A DNA stretch of 64,000 bases from an uncultured Propionivibrio sp. (GCF_963666255.1 NZ_OY762656.1:62001-126000); one strand, 5' to 3'; counted from the stretch's first letter, positions 34,802 to 43,790 are shown. Numbers and translations: made by a program. The notes: a model not told the origin generated them from the letters alone.

Positions 34802-36082
34802 CTACGACAACCATTTCATCGGAACAAGAACCAGCGACGGGAAGAATACGAGCAGGAACATCAGCGCCGTTTCGGCGAACAGGAACGGCCAGACGCCTTT
34901 GATGACGTCATCGAGCGATTCCTTCGACACACCGGCAACGACGTTCAGCACGTTGCCGACCGGCGGCGTCAGCAATCCGATCGCATTGTTCATGATGAAG
35001 ATGACGCCGAAATAGATCGGATCGATGCCAGCCTGCTTCACGACGGGAACCAGAATCGGCCCAAGAATCAGCACGGTCGGCATGAGGTCGAGCGCAGTGC
35101 CGATGACAATGACCAGCAGCGTGATGACAAACATCAGCGTGATCTGGCTATCCATGAAGGGTTGCAGCAGGACGACCACCTGGGCCGGGATATCGGCGAC
35201 AGTAATCAGCCAGGCCGAGACCATGGCGCTGGCGACGAGGAACATGATCGTCGCAGACGTTCTGACGGCAGCCACCAACACCCGGGGAATCATCGTCAAC
35301 TTGAGTTCGCGATAGATGAGCAATCCGGCAAACAGCGAGTAAAAAACGGCAACCGACGCCGCTTCGGTCGGCGTGAACACCCCGGCCTTCATGCCGCCGA
35401 TGATCACCAACGGCAACACCAGAGCCCAGACGCCGTCCCGGAGCGCCTTACGCAAACGGCCGAAATCCATCGTGCGGGGCGGTACGTCCTTGAAGTCCTT
35501 GCGGGCCACCAGCCACCAGGTCGCGGCAAGGGCCATGGCCATCATCAGGCCGGGAAAAATACCGGCGAGAAACAGTTTGGTGATCGACAGTTGCGCCGTC
35601 ACCCCAAAAATGACGATGGGAATCGACGGCGGCACCACTGGTGCGATGCATCCCGCCGAGGCAATCAGCCCCGCTGAACGGGGGACGTTGTAATTGGCGT
35701 TGCGCATCATCGGAATGAGCAGCGCCGCCACGGCCGCGGTATCGGCGACCGCCGAGCCGGAAATGCTGGCGACGATCGCCGCCGCGATGATTGCCACATA
35801 ACCGAGGCCGCCCCGCACATGGCCGACCAGTGCATCGGCAACATCGACAATGCGCTGGGAGAGGCCACCGGCATTCATCAATTCGCCGGTCAGCATGAAA
35901 AACGGAACCGCCATCAGCGGATAGTTGTTGGCGCCTTCCAGCAGGTTCTGCGCGACAATCTGGGAATCAAAATTCCCCATCTGTACCATCATCGCCACGC
36001 CACAGATCAACAAGGAGAAGGCAATCGGCGCGCCGAGTGCCATTGCCGCCAACAACGCCAGAACAAAGGTTGCTATGGTCAT
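34802..36082 (-). CDS. dctM: TRAP transporter large permease subunit DctM (second system)
   Basis: The 426-residue permease has about 12 TM segments. Family motifs are NYPLMAVPFFMLTGELMNAGG, VADTAAVAALLIPMMRNANY, GCIAPVVPPSIPIVIFG and MNNAIGLLTPPVGNVLNVVA. Codon use is C-rich and native, unlike the first dctM. It starts 11 bp after the dctQ stop. Confidence 0.94.
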   Translation of the reverse strand: MTIATFVLALLAAMALGAPIAFSLLICGVAMMVQMGNFDSQIVAQNLLEGANNYPLMAVPFFMLTGELMNAGGLSQRIVDVADALVGHVRGGLGYVAIIAAAIVASISGSAVADTAAVAALLIPMMRNANYNVPRSAGLIASAGCIAPVVPPSIPIVIFGVTAQLSITKLFLAGIFPGLMMAMALAATWWLVARKDFKDVPPRTMDFGRLRKALRDGVWALVLPLVIIGGMKAGVFTPTEAASVAVFYSLFAGLLIYRELKLTMIPRVLVAAVRTSATIMFLVASAMVSAWLITVADIPAQVVVLLQPFMDSQITLMFVITLLVIVIGTALDLMPTVLILGPILVPVVKQAGIDPIYFGVIFIMNNAIGLLTPPVGNVLNVVAGVSKESLDDVIKGVWPFLFAETALMFLLVFFPSLVLVPMKWLS

Positions 36083-36093
36083 AATTGGTTCGC

Positions 36094-36591
36094 CTACTCG
36101 CCCGAGCGGGCGCTATTTGGGATGAGTTCATCGCTGGGCATGCGGCCGGTCATCTGTCGCCACAGCGAAACCGCGAGAACAACGGTCATTCCGGCACTTG
36201 CGATCAGCAGCGAGGCCTGGATGATCCCCATCGGGATATTGGTCACAGGGGCAAGATCCTCCATGCCGAGGACGACCTGTTTCCACGATCCATGCACGAG
36301 CAACAGGCAGCAGAGCAGCGAGAGAAAGTCGGCCAGGAAGCGGCAGACCCGCCGCCCGGTATCGCCGAACAGGCTAATGACGCTGCTCATGCCGAGATGA
36401 GCGTTGTCTTTCATGACGACCAGCGCGCCGATCAGCGTGATCCAGATGAAAAGAAAGCGCGACATCTCTTCTGAAAATACGATGCCCGTGTTGAATCCAT
36501 AACGCAGGACGACATTGCCGAAGACAAGCGTTGCCATGATGGCAAGCACGACCGCCAGCAGTCCTTCCACCCACTTCACTATTCTTGCCAT
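36094..36591 (-). CDS. dctQ: TRAP transporter small permease subunit DctQ (second system)
   Basis: A 165-residue four-TM protein with FSEEMSRFLFIWITLIGALV, the DctQ signature. It is the first gene of the minus-strand dctQMP operon and is divergent from a two-component system. The 240-bp gap between them carries repeated GATACA/TGTATC sites. Confidence 0.9.
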   Translation of the reverse strand: MARIVKWVEGLLAVVLAIMATLVFGNVVLRYGFNTGIVFSEEMSRFLFIWITLIGALVVMKDNAHLGMSSVISLFGDTGRRVCRFLADFLSLLCCLLLVHGSWKQVVLGMEDLAPVTNIPMGIIQASLLIASAGMTVVLAVSLWRQMTGRMPSDELIPNSARSGE

Positions 36592-36700
36592 AGCGCCCCC
36601 TCTGGTGATGCCGGTGTCACGTCATTCCCCGAAATCGCGGAAACCAGCGGTCAGGCGTATGCCGTTTCCTTATCAGGGCGAAGCGATTAAAGCAGCGCCA

Positions 36701-36776
36701 TGTATCGTCAATTTGTCCTGGCCGACGCGCTTTGTATCTTTCTGTGTCAAAGTCATAGGCGATACATCCCGATACA
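36701..36776. promoter_or_regulatory. GATACA/TGTATC repeat cluster (candidate response-regulator sites)
   Basis: TGTATC at 36701-36706 and 36733-36738; GATACAT at 36761-36767 and 36771-36777. The last two are direct repeats exactly 10 bp apart, the half-site spacing bound by OmpR/PhoB dimers. The two upstream copies are in the opposite orientation. The cluster lies between dctQ and the response regulator gene. Confidence 0.6.
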
Positions 36777-36831
36777 TACCGACGGTCGAAACGACTGGAA
36801 ATGGACGTAACTAGGGAGTTAAATTGATGCC

Positions 36832-37572
36832 ATGAACGAACCGAAATCGGCCCATATCCTGGTCATCGATGATGATCGCGACATTCGTGAACTGGTCGGC
36901 GAATATCTTGAGCAGAATGGTTTTCGCGTTTCCTGCGCCGGCGACGGAAAGCAGATGGACACCGTCCTTGCGAGCAAAGCCCCGATTGACCTGATCGTCC
37001 TCGACCTGATGCTGCCCGGCGAGGACGGACTCTCTATTTTTCGCCGCCTGCGCACCGACTATCGTCCGCCGATTCCGGTCCTAATGCTTACCGCCAGGTC
37101 CGACGACATTGATCGCATCATTGGCCTCGAACTGGGCGCGGACGATTACCTGACCAAGCCCTTTGTCCCCCGCGAACTGGTCGCCCGGATCCGTGCGGTG
37201 TTGCGGCGAGTCCGCATGCTGCCGCCCTCGAGCGTGACCGAGTCCAGCGCCCGTGCGGCTGCGTTTGGCGAATGGCGACTCGATCTGCTGCAACGCAACC
37301 TGATCGACCGGTATGGCGTCGTCACCCCGCTCGGCGGCGCCGAATATGCGCTGCTGCGCCTGTTTATCGATCATCCGCAACACATCTTCAGCCGTGACCA
37401 GTTGCTGACACAGTTGGCACGACGAGAGTTCGAGATCGAGGACCGTTCGATCGACCTGAGGGTCAGTCGCCTGCGACGCCGACTCGGCGATCATGCCCGC
37501 GATCCCAAGTACATCCGGACGATTCGCAACGAGGGCTATGTATTCGCTCAAGCCGTCAGCTACGAGGCTTGA
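36832..37572 (+). CDS. OmpR-family response regulator
   Basis: The 246-residue protein has a receiver domain (VIDDDRD acidic pocket, phosphoacceptor Asp in IVLDLMLPGEDG, Thr in MLTARS, Lys in LTKPFV) and a winged helix (LGGAEYALLRLFIDHPQH to IRTIRNEGYVFAQAV). It is divergent from the second TRAP operon and just upstream of its kinase, so it probably controls dicarboxylate-type uptake through the GATACAT sites. This differs from rhizobial DctBD, which uses an NtrC-type regulator. Confidence 0.92.
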   Translation: MNEPKSAHILVIDDDRDIRELVGEYLEQNGFRVSCAGDGKQMDTVLASKAPIDLIVLDLMLPGEDGLSIFRRLRTDYRPPIPVLMLTARSDDIDRIIGLELGADDYLTKPFVPRELVARIRAVLRRVRMLPPSSVTESSARAAAFGEWRLDLLQRNLIDRYGVVTPLGGAEYALLRLFIDHPQHIFSRDQLLTQLARREFEIEDRSIDLRVSRLRRRLGDHARDPKYIRTIRNEGYVFAQAVSYEA

Positions 37573-37574
37573 CC

Positions 37575-38960
37575 GTGTTTCGCTCGCTTTCCGCCCGTCT
37601 CTTTGCGATTCTGACCATTGGACTGGGAGTCATTCAAATAGCCAGTTTCCTTGGTTTCATGGCTTACCGCGGCCAGGAGATCAAGGAACAGATCACCCGT
37701 TTTCTCGGGGCCGACCTCTCGTTCGCCTACGATTTCATGCGCAGCCTTCCGCCCGAGCAGCGACTGGAATGGTTGGCAAGACTGAACCAGGGCTTCCATT
37801 ACCGTTTTTCGCTGGAACCTGCCACGGCACACAGCGTCGAGACACAGCCCAATGACGAACGACTGGTTGCGCTGTCGGCGGTGTTGCGGGCGAACCTTCC
37901 CCCGGAAGCCAAGCTGACCTTCAGGGAACCGGTTGGTGTCCCCGCATCGGCAAAGGACAAGGCGATCCAGACGGTATTGGTGTTGGACGAGCATCATGCC
38001 CTTGTCCTTCATCTGTTTGACCCGTTCAGCATGCCCTCCGAGGGGTCGCTCATGGTGTTCCTCGTCGTCGTCCTGCTGGCGGTTTCGCCTTTTGTCTGGT
38101 GGGCCGTACGGGTGGCAACGCGGCCGATCGATCGCATGCTCCTCACCATCGAACAATTCGGCAAACATCCGAACTCTCCTCCGGTGCCGGAGTCCGGCCC
38201 GGATGAACTGAAACGGGCGGCGCAGGCGGTCAATGCCATGCGCGAACGAATCCTTCGGCATATCGAGGAAAGAACGCAAATCCTGGCCGCGATTGCCCAT
38301 GATCTCCAGACGCCGCTGACGCGCTTGCGTCTTCGGTCTGAAGCCCTGGCCGCCGGACCGCAGCGTGACCATCTGATTCACGATGTCGAATACATGGCAG
38401 AACTCGTCACCGAGGGGCTCGACTACGCCCGCAGCGCGCAGTTGTCGGAGACCCTGACCGCCATCGAAGTCAACCAGTGGCTTGAAGGGATGATCGACGA
38501 CGCGCTCGACTCAGGCGCCAAGTGTCGTCTGACGGGACGCGCCAACACCCCGTATTCGGGTGCACTGCGTGCGCTGACGCGCGCGATGCAAAATCTCATC
38601 GAGAACGCACTCAAGTATGGAGAGGAAGCCGAGATCCGGATTGAAGACTCGCCGGAGCGACTGGTTATCCGCGTGCTGGATAATGGTCCCGGACTCAGCG
38701 AGGACATGCTGCGCAGGGTGTTTGACCCATTCTTCCGCGTCGAACAGTCGAGAAGTCGCGAAACCGGTGGCAGTGGTCTCGGATTGAGTATCGCGCGCAA
38801 CATCGTCTGCGCGCATGGCGGTGACATACGTCTCGCCAATCGACAGGACGGTGGGCTCGAAGCAACCGTTGACTTGCCGCGGGAAATGCCGGGCAGCATA
38901 TCCTCGACGGCGGAAGCCGAGGATATGCGGTTCCCGAGCCATGCCCGCTCCGGGCGGTGA
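37575..38960 (+). CDS. Sensor histidine kinase, EnvZ type
   Basis: A 461-residue inner-membrane kinase with TM1 (about 10-30), a periplasmic domain of about 120 residues and TM2 (about 157-178, LMVFLVVVLLAVSPFVWWAV). HAMP follows, then HisKA with HDLQTPLTRLRLR, and HATPase with N box (NLIENALKYGEE), DNGPGLSE and GGSGLGLSIAR. Start: GTG 37575, 8 nt after GAGG; the TTG at 37569 overlapping the regulator stop is an alternative. It is coupled to the regulator and may sense the TRAP substrate or load. Confidence 0.9.
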   Translation: MFRSLSARLFAILTIGLGVIQIASFLGFMAYRGQEIKEQITRFLGADLSFAYDFMRSLPPEQRLEWLARLNQGFHYRFSLEPATAHSVETQPNDERLVALSAVLRANLPPEAKLTFREPVGVPASAKDKAIQTVLVLDEHHALVLHLFDPFSMPSEGSLMVFLVVVLLAVSPFVWWAVRVATRPIDRMLLTIEQFGKHPNSPPVPESGPDELKRAAQAVNAMRERILRHIEERTQILAAIAHDLQTPLTRLRLRSEALAAGPQRDHLIHDVEYMAELVTEGLDYARSAQLSETLTAIEVNQWLEGMIDDALDSGAKCRLTGRANTPYSGALRALTRAMQNLIENALKYGEEAEIRIEDSPERLVIRVLDNGPGLSEDMLRRVFDPFFRVEQSRSRETGGSGLGLSIARNIVCAHGGDIRLANRQDGGLEATVDLPREMPGSISSTAEAEDMRFPSHARSGR

Positions 38961-38964
38961 CATC

Positions 38965-39237
38965 ATGTATCTCTGTATTGGCGGCGGCGTATTGACCACT
39001 GACCACGAGGCGGCTTCATTTGCGCATCCCGTGTTCGTCTTCCAGTTCAACGCCTACGGTCCCGATGATTCTCTGGAAGAGGACTTGCTCGACGCGCGCC
39101 CCATGCAGGCCGCGGATTTTGTCGCACGGGCATTTGTCGCCGAACAGGCGGAAGGCAGACGCTACTCGCTGAACGAGTACAACCTGATCGCGCGTTTTAC
39201 ATCAATGCCGTCCAGTGAATATGGCTACGATGAATAA
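38965..39237 (+). CDS. Small conserved-looking protein, unknown
   Basis: A 90-residue acidic protein starting MYLCIGGGVLTTDHEAASFA and ending SMPSSEYGYDE. It starts 4 bp after the kinase stop (an upstream in-frame ATG at 38941 is possible), so it may be the third gene of that operon. There is no membrane segment and no recognised domain. Composition (YGPDDSLEEDLLDARP) is that of a soluble protein. Confidence 0.5.
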   Translation: MYLCIGGGVLTTDHEAASFAHPVFVFQFNAYGPDDSLEEDLLDARPMQAADFVARAFVAEQAEGRRYSLNEYNLIARFTSMPSSEYGYDE

Positions 39238-39282
39238 CCACGGCCAAAAAATGGCCACCGCGACGGGATGAGCGGAAGCAAT

Positions 39283-39310
39283 AAAAAAGCGCCCCGAAAG
39301 GCGCTTTTTT
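39283..39310. terminator. Bidirectional rho-independent terminator
   Basis: AAAAAA-GCGCC-loop-GGCGC-TTTTTT, a symmetric hairpin that can stop transcription from either side: the two-component/small-protein operon on plus and tRNA-Ser on minus. Confidence 0.88.
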
Positions 39311-39320
39311 GCTTGGTACC

Positions 39321-39413
39321 TGGCGGAGACGGAGGGATTCGAACCCTCGATTCAGGTTTTGCCCGAATGCTCCCTTAGCAGGGGAGTGCCTTCGACCTCT
39401 CGGCCACGTCTCC
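39321..39413 (-). tRNA. tRNA-Ser (GCU anticodon)
   Basis: A 93-nt class II tRNA on the minus strand: GGAGACG acceptor, long variable arm, anticodon loop CTGCTAA (GCT), T-arm GGTTCGAATCC, and encoded CCA (39321-39323). The terminator at 39283-39310 lies just downstream. Confidence 0.95.
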
Positions 39414-39464
39414 GGAAGGGCGCGATGATAGCCGTTATCGCGACCTCGGTCAAACGAAAATCAG

Positions 39465-40688
39465 CTATTCCTTGTCCAGCCCGAAAACCTTGTGCAGCAC
39501 GCGAACCGCCAATTCCAGATACTTCTCTTCGATCACCACCGAAATCTTGATTTCCGAGGTCGAGATCATCTGGATGTTGATACCTTCGGCGCCGAGCGCG
39601 CGGAACATCTTGCTGGCAATCCCCGGATGCGAACGCATGCCGACGCCAACCGCCGACACCTTGCAGGTCTTGCTGTCACCAACAACGCCGCGGGCCTTCA
39701 TTTCGACAGCACAGTTATCGAGAATGCTCTTGGCCTTGTTGAAATCCCCACGATTGACCGTAAACGAGAAATCAGTCAGCCCTTCCTGGCTGACGTTCTG
39801 GATAATCATATCGACATCGATATTCGCTTCCGCGATCGGCCCCAGAATCTTGTAGGCAACGCCGGGCAGATCCGGCACGCCAAGGATGGTCAACTTGGCT
39901 TCGTCACGATTGAAGGCGATGCCTGAGATGATCGGTTGTTCCATGTTTTTGTCTTCCTCAACGGTAATCAGAGTCCCTTCGCCTTCATCCTCGAAGCTCG
40001 AAAGCACACGCAGTTTGACCTTGTATTTCCCCGCAAACTCGACGGAACGAATCTGCAGCACCTTGGACCCCAAACTCGCCATCTCCAGCATTTCTTCGAA
40101 GGTGATGGTGTCGAGCTTGCGCGCTTCAGGAACAACGCGCGGATCGGTCGTATAAACGCCATCGACGTCGGTATAGATCTGACATTCGTCGGCCGTCAGG
40201 GCGGCGGCAAGCGCCACTGCCGAGGTATCCGAACCGCCACGTCCAAGCGTCGTGATATTCCCGTCTTCATCGGCCCCCTGGAATCCCGCCACGACAACAA
40301 CATTGCCGTCTGCCAGATCGCGGCGAATTTTCTTGTCATCGATTTTCAGAATCCGCGCCTTGGTATACGTGCTGTCCGTCAGCACCTTGACCTGCGGACC
40401 GGTGTAGCTTTTGGCCTTGAGACCACACTCATGCAACGCCATCGACAGCAATGCGATCGTCACCTGCTCACCGGTCGACGCAATCACATCCAGTTCGCGC
40501 GGCGACGGCGTCGCCGATACTTCTTTCGCCAGCGCGATCAGCCGGTTGGTTTCTCCCGACATTGCCGACGGTACAACCACGATGTCATGACCCTGCGCTT
40601 TCCAGCGAGCAATGCGCTTGGCCACATTCTTGATGCGTTCGGCCGAACCGACCGAAGTCCCTCCGAACTTCTGAACTATCAGCGCCAT
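39465..40688 (-). CDS. lysC: Aspartate kinase
   Basis: Phosphorylates aspartate to start lysine/threonine/methionine synthesis. The 407-residue protein starts MALIVQKFGGTSVGSAERI, has the catalytic GGSDTSAVALAAAL and FAGKYKVKLRVLSSF, and two ACT domains at the end (ISGIAFNRDEAKLTILGVPD to ISTSEIKISVVIEEKYLEL). It fits the monofunctional, lysine/threonine-inhibited class of beta- and gammaproteobacteria. ATG 40688 matches the family start; an in-frame ATG at 40724 is possible. No lysine riboswitch structure was recognised upstream. Confidence 0.94.
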   Translation of the reverse strand: MALIVQKFGGTSVGSAERIKNVAKRIARWKAQGHDIVVVPSAMSGETNRLIALAKEVSATPSPRELDVIASTGEQVTIALLSMALHECGLKAKSYTGPQVKVLTDSTYTKARILKIDDKKIRRDLADGNVVVVAGFQGADEDGNITTLGRGGSDTSAVALAAALTADECQIYTDVDGVYTTDPRVVPEARKLDTITFEEMLEMASLGSKVLQIRSVEFAGKYKVKLRVLSSFEDEGEGTLITVEEDKNMEQPIISGIAFNRDEAKLTILGVPDLPGVAYKILGPIAEANIDVDMIIQNVSQEGLTDFSFTVNRGDFNKAKSILDNCAVEMKARGVVGDSKTCKVSAVGVGMRSHPGIASKMFRALGAEGINIQMISTSEIKISVVIEEKYLELAVRVLHKVFGLDKE

Positions 40689-40833
40689 TCCTAATCCAGT
40701 GTGTTGGTCTTGAAAGGTTGCCATTCTACCCTATTACCAAGCTGAATATACAGGGCAAATCCCCACTTCCGGCCTGCCGGAGAAGGGCTCGAGCAGAACG
40801 CCCGTTCATGCCACTTGCAACTTACCAGCACAG

Positions 40834-40881
40834 TGTCCTATACTCCGAAACGCTATTACTAAAGTAATACCGAATAGGACA
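40834..40881. promoter_or_regulatory. Nested palindromes upstream of the XRE gene
   Basis: TATTACT-AA-AGTAATA (40854-40869) lies inside a wider dyad TGTCCTAT (40834-40841)/ATAGGACA (40874-40881). Both are perfect. They sit 80-125 bp before the XRE start and are good candidates for its own operator. Confidence 0.55.
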
Positions 40882-40958
40882 ACAGCAACCAATCAGCGGT
40901 TGGATGCAATTCAAACCAAATCCATGAACGGTGAGAGATCACCAATAGAAAGGATGCC

Positions 40959-41261
40959 ATGAGCAACACGAAAGCAACTGAAACGATCGACTCCCGCGAA
41001 ATTCGTCGCAAACTGGGCCTGAACCAACAACAATTCTGGTCGCAGCTCGGCGTGACGCAGAGCGGCGGTTCCCGCTACGAGAGTGGCCGCAACATGCCGA
41101 AACCGGTGCACGAACTGCTCCGCTTGGTACACGTCGAACAGATCGATCTTCAGCGCGTCAAGCGCGACGACATGGACATCATCGCGTACCTGAAGAGCCA
41201 GGACGCAGCGCTCTACAAGACGCTCAAGAAATCGGCAAAGGCCTGGAAAAAGGGCGCCTGA
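40959..41261 (+). CDS. XRE-type helix-turn-helix protein
   Basis: A 100-residue DNA-binding protein. The HTH spans about residues 12-55: IRRKLGLNQQQFWSQLGVTQ, SGGSRYESGRNMPKPV. The lysine-rich tail ALYKTLKKSAKAWKKG is unusual. There is no effector domain and no toxin partner beside it, so it is probably a stand-alone autoregulated regulator. It is convergent with the radical SAM gene. Confidence 0.82.
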   Translation: MSNTKATETIDSREIRRKLGLNQQQFWSQLGVTQSGGSRYESGRNMPKPVHELLRLVHVEQIDLQRVKRDDMDIIAYLKSQDAALYKTLKKSAKAWKKGA

Positions 41262-41275
41262 GCTTCAGTCCCCAC

Positions 41276-42109
41276 TCAAGGGCTGACCGTCACGCGAATT
41301 CCAAGCGTTTCGATCCGGTCGGCAAAACGCCGGAGATACTCCGGCGGAAGCGCTGAAAGACGCGGCGCTTCCGGCTGAAGGGATGGGCGTGCCAAACCGT
41401 AGAGGTGCACGCCCTTGACCTTGTCCTTGAGCGACGCCAACAAGGCCAGGTAGGCCTGTTGTTCGGTCTCGTCCGCTTCCTCCCCATCCATCGCGAACCA
41501 GCAGGTTTGCACCCAGGTATCGGCGAGTTCCGCACACTGCAGCAAGGCTTTTTGCGTCTTTTCGAGCGAAAAGGCGACCTGGTTGATGCGCGCGACCGCC
41601 GCTTCGCTCGCCCGATCGACCTTGAACCAGACCTCACCGCGCAAGGCACCGATGCGCCGGATACCCTCTCGCACGGCCGGTCGGTGCATGAGGCTCCCGT
41701 TCGTGATGAGACGGACAGTCAGCGCATCGGACAGCGAAAACTCACGCAACACACGCTCGACACAGCCGACCGCATCGGCAAAGCCATCGGCACTCGTCGG
41801 TTCTCCGTTCCCTGAAAACGCCACATCGACAAGACGCCGCATCTCGGGCGGCACTTCACGCTCAAGATAGTCACCCGCGCAGACTTGCCCGATGAATCCG
41901 CGCAACTCGGTCTCCAGCAAGGCAAGATCGACAGCCGGCGGACCACCGCGCTTCAGATCCGGCACCTGACAATAGACGCAGGCCCAGTTGCAGGCATTGT
42001 TGGGGTTGAGATTGATGCCGATCGACACGCCGCCGGCCCGGCGGGAAATCACCGGGTAGACGTAAAGCAATCCGACACGGTCGCGGCGATGATCATCGAT
42101 CGTCAGCAT
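41276..42109 (-). CDS. Radical SAM protein
   Basis: A 277-residue radical SAM enzyme. The cluster motif is CNWACVYC (Cx3Cx2C, about residues 38-45), preceded by INLNPNNA, followed by FSGNGEPT (the SAM-binding GGE-like motif) and LITNGSL. There is no extra iron-sulfur SPASM domain. The ATG at 42109 follows GGAG; the frame goes further to 42142. It is divergent from queD, but sequence length and motif context do not match QueE. Substrate unknown. Confidence 0.85.
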   Translation of the reverse strand: MLTIDDHRRDRVGLLYVYPVISRRAGGVSIGINLNPNNACNWACVYCQVPDLKRGGPPAVDLALLETELRGFIGQVCAGDYLEREVPPEMRRLVDVAFSGNGEPTSADGFADAVGCVERVLREFSLSDALTVRLITNGSLMHRPAVREGIRRIGALRGEVWFKVDRASEAAVARINQVAFSLEKTQKALLQCAELADTWVQTCWFAMDGEEADETEQQAYLALLASLKDKVKGVHLYGLARPSLQPEAPRLSALPPEYLRRFADRIETLGIRVTVSP

Positions 42110-42181
42110 GAAAACTCCGTCGAGAAAGGGCTGTATGCCCAATGATATAATTGAGAACTGCTCAGTACCCGGTTTTTTTCA

Positions 42182-42637
42182 ATGTTCATCACTCGCCGTC
42201 TGGAATTCGACGCCGGACACCGTATCCCCGACCACAAGAGCCAGTGCCGCCACCTGCACGGGCATCGCTATGCCATCGAGATCACTCTGGGTGGCGATAT
42301 CATCCGGCAGGCCGGCAATGCCGCCAACGGCATGGTCATGGATTTTTCCGAGGTCAAGGCACTCGCCAAGACGCACCTCGTCGACCTGTGGGACCATGCG
42401 TTCCTGGCTTTTGCCGGAGACACGGCGATCGTCGAGTTTCTCGGCACCCTCCCCGGCCACAAGACGGTCATCCTTGACTGCGTCCCCACCGCGGAGAACC
42501 TCGCGGAAAAGGCTTTCGCCATTCTCGACGAAGTCTATCGCGACTCCTTCGGCAACCACCTGCACCTCGAACGCGTGCGCCTTTACGAAACGCCCAACTG
42601 CTGGGCCGACGCTGTCCGTCAGAAACCCGCCATTTAG
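42182..42637 (+). CDS. queD: 6-carboxy-5,6,7,8-tetrahydropterin synthase (QueD) / PTPS family
   Basis: Converts dihydroneopterin triphosphate to carboxytetrahydropterin in the queuosine/7-deazaguanine pathway. The 151-residue protein has zinc ligands in EFDAGHRIP and CRHLHGHRY (the HxH motif) and the C-terminal glutamate in LYETPNCWADA. The catalytic Cys falls in DHKSQCRHLHGH, as in QueD. QueC and QueE genes are not adjacent. Its stop overlaps the convergent neighbour by 4 nt. Confidence 0.9.
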   Translation: MFITRRLEFDAGHRIPDHKSQCRHLHGHRYAIEITLGGDIIRQAGNAANGMVMDFSEVKALAKTHLVDLWDHAFLAFAGDTAIVEFLGTLPGHKTVILDCVPTAENLAEKAFAILDEVYRDSFGNHLHLERVRLYETPNCWADAVRQKPAI

Positions 42638-43416
42638 CGGGCACTGTTCGGCATTTTTTGTGCCGCGTCGATCACCGGTTTGATGTGTTTGTCGTAATCG
42701 GCGATCGCAGCGCCATACACCACCTGCATCAAGTCCCCCAACTTCGCCGCAAGTTCAGGACAGTGGGTCTGCATCCATTCGAAGCGCGCGATATCGGTCC
42801 GCACCGTGCAATTCCAGCACTCGAGAGAATCGGGCAGCCCTTGCTGATACTGAGACGGCAGCGCGACACCTTCGTCCTGGCAGAACGCCAGCACTTCCGC
42901 CGACGTCCACGCATCGATCGGGGCGACCAGGCGTTCGCTCGGAAACGGCCTCAGCATGCGCGGGAATGAGGTCTTCTGATTGCGCAGGTCCTCCGCCGTC
43001 TGGCCATGCAAGACCATATCGGCGTCATAACGCCTGATGTAGTTCGCCAGCGGTCGATATTGCAGGTCCTTGCAGCAATATCCGTTCGACTGGATCAGCA
43101 CGCCCGGATTCTTCTCATGCGGCCGATGGCGGACGGGAATGAGCGCCGAAGGCAAGCCTTTCCGGGCGAAATACCGCGCCTGATCGGAAACGAGTTCCAC
43201 ATGGTCCCATCCGGCCAGTTGTTCGCGGACAAACCCGACCATATGCGGGAACATTTCGCTGGTCCGCGCCCAGGCGATGTGCAAACGATCGCGATAGGGC
43301 CGGCACAGGTGCAGCAGCAGCAACGAATCCTTGCCCCCCGAGAGCGTCAATACCGGCCGCGATGCCGTTGCCATTGCGGCGTCGATGATTCTTCGCGTTT
43401 CCTCGAGCTTGCTCAC
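42634..43416 (-). CDS. PAPS reductase-family protein (ATP-PPase fold)
   Basis: A 260-residue protein with the PP-loop LTLSGGKDSLLLLHL (about 25), the CysH-type core (GYCCKDLQYRPLANYIR) and HGQTAEDLRNQKTSF. CysH proper ends with ECGLH; here the end is ECWNCTVRTDIARFEW, a CxxC pair, so sulfate reduction is doubtful. The family also includes thio-modification and 7-deazaguanine enzymes. Its true substrate is unknown. Confidence 0.75.
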   Translation of the reverse strand: MSKLEETRRIIDAAMATASRPVLTLSGGKDSLLLLHLCRPYRDRLHIAWARTSEMFPHMVGFVREQLAGWDHVELVSDQARYFARKGLPSALIPVRHRPHEKNPGVLIQSNGYCCKDLQYRPLANYIRRYDADMVLHGQTAEDLRNQKTSFPRMLRPFPSERLVAPIDAWTSAEVLAFCQDEGVALPSQYQQGLPDSLECWNCTVRTDIARFEWMQTHCPELAAKLGDLMQVVYGAAIADYDKHIKPVIDAAQKMPNSAR

Positions 43417-43790
43417 TTGACCCTCTCCACATCCCGCCGACGCAACACACCCGTCATTGATACTTTCACGCCACTTCCCTCACGACGCCATTGCCGGCAC
43501 GGCCCTCGAGAATACCACAGTGCATTTTCCTCACAGCGCCGTCCGCGATACGATACCCTGCTGATTTCCTGAGGCGACGTAAGCGCATGAACAAGGCATC
43601 GACTGGATTTCGACAGGCGCACCCGCTCGGCGCGTTACCGACGCGGGCGGAGGGGGCTCCGGCGGCTCGATATCGCGGGTACAACCCGGCAGCAAAGCGG
43701 CGACACCGGCGCGCCGGACAATGTCAGGAACCAGGCAGCTGACGGAATAACCGCCATGCATTTCTTCACCAACGCCGCCTTCCCGCGCCC
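43417..43790. other. Intergenic region, no supported gene (~370 bp)
   Basis: Lies between two divergent genes and should hold both promoters. A 51-codon ORF (43587-43742, plus) is Arg/Pro-rich and unlike a real protein. No strong promoter pair or terminator was identified. Confidence 0.55.

Noticed and set aside
40689-40958. Lysine riboswitch upstream of lysC
   Set aside because: No five-helix lysine aptamer core or expression-platform terminator could be recognised; palindromes there point to the XRE gene.
41276-42109. QueE identity for the radical SAM protein beside queD
   Set aside because: QueE has a different N-terminus (SLQGEG) and about 210-220 residues; this protein has INLNPNNACNWACVYC and 277 residues.
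43587-43742. A 51-codon plus-strand ORF
   Set aside because: Arg/Pro/Ala-rich composition, no clear ribosome binding site, no family.
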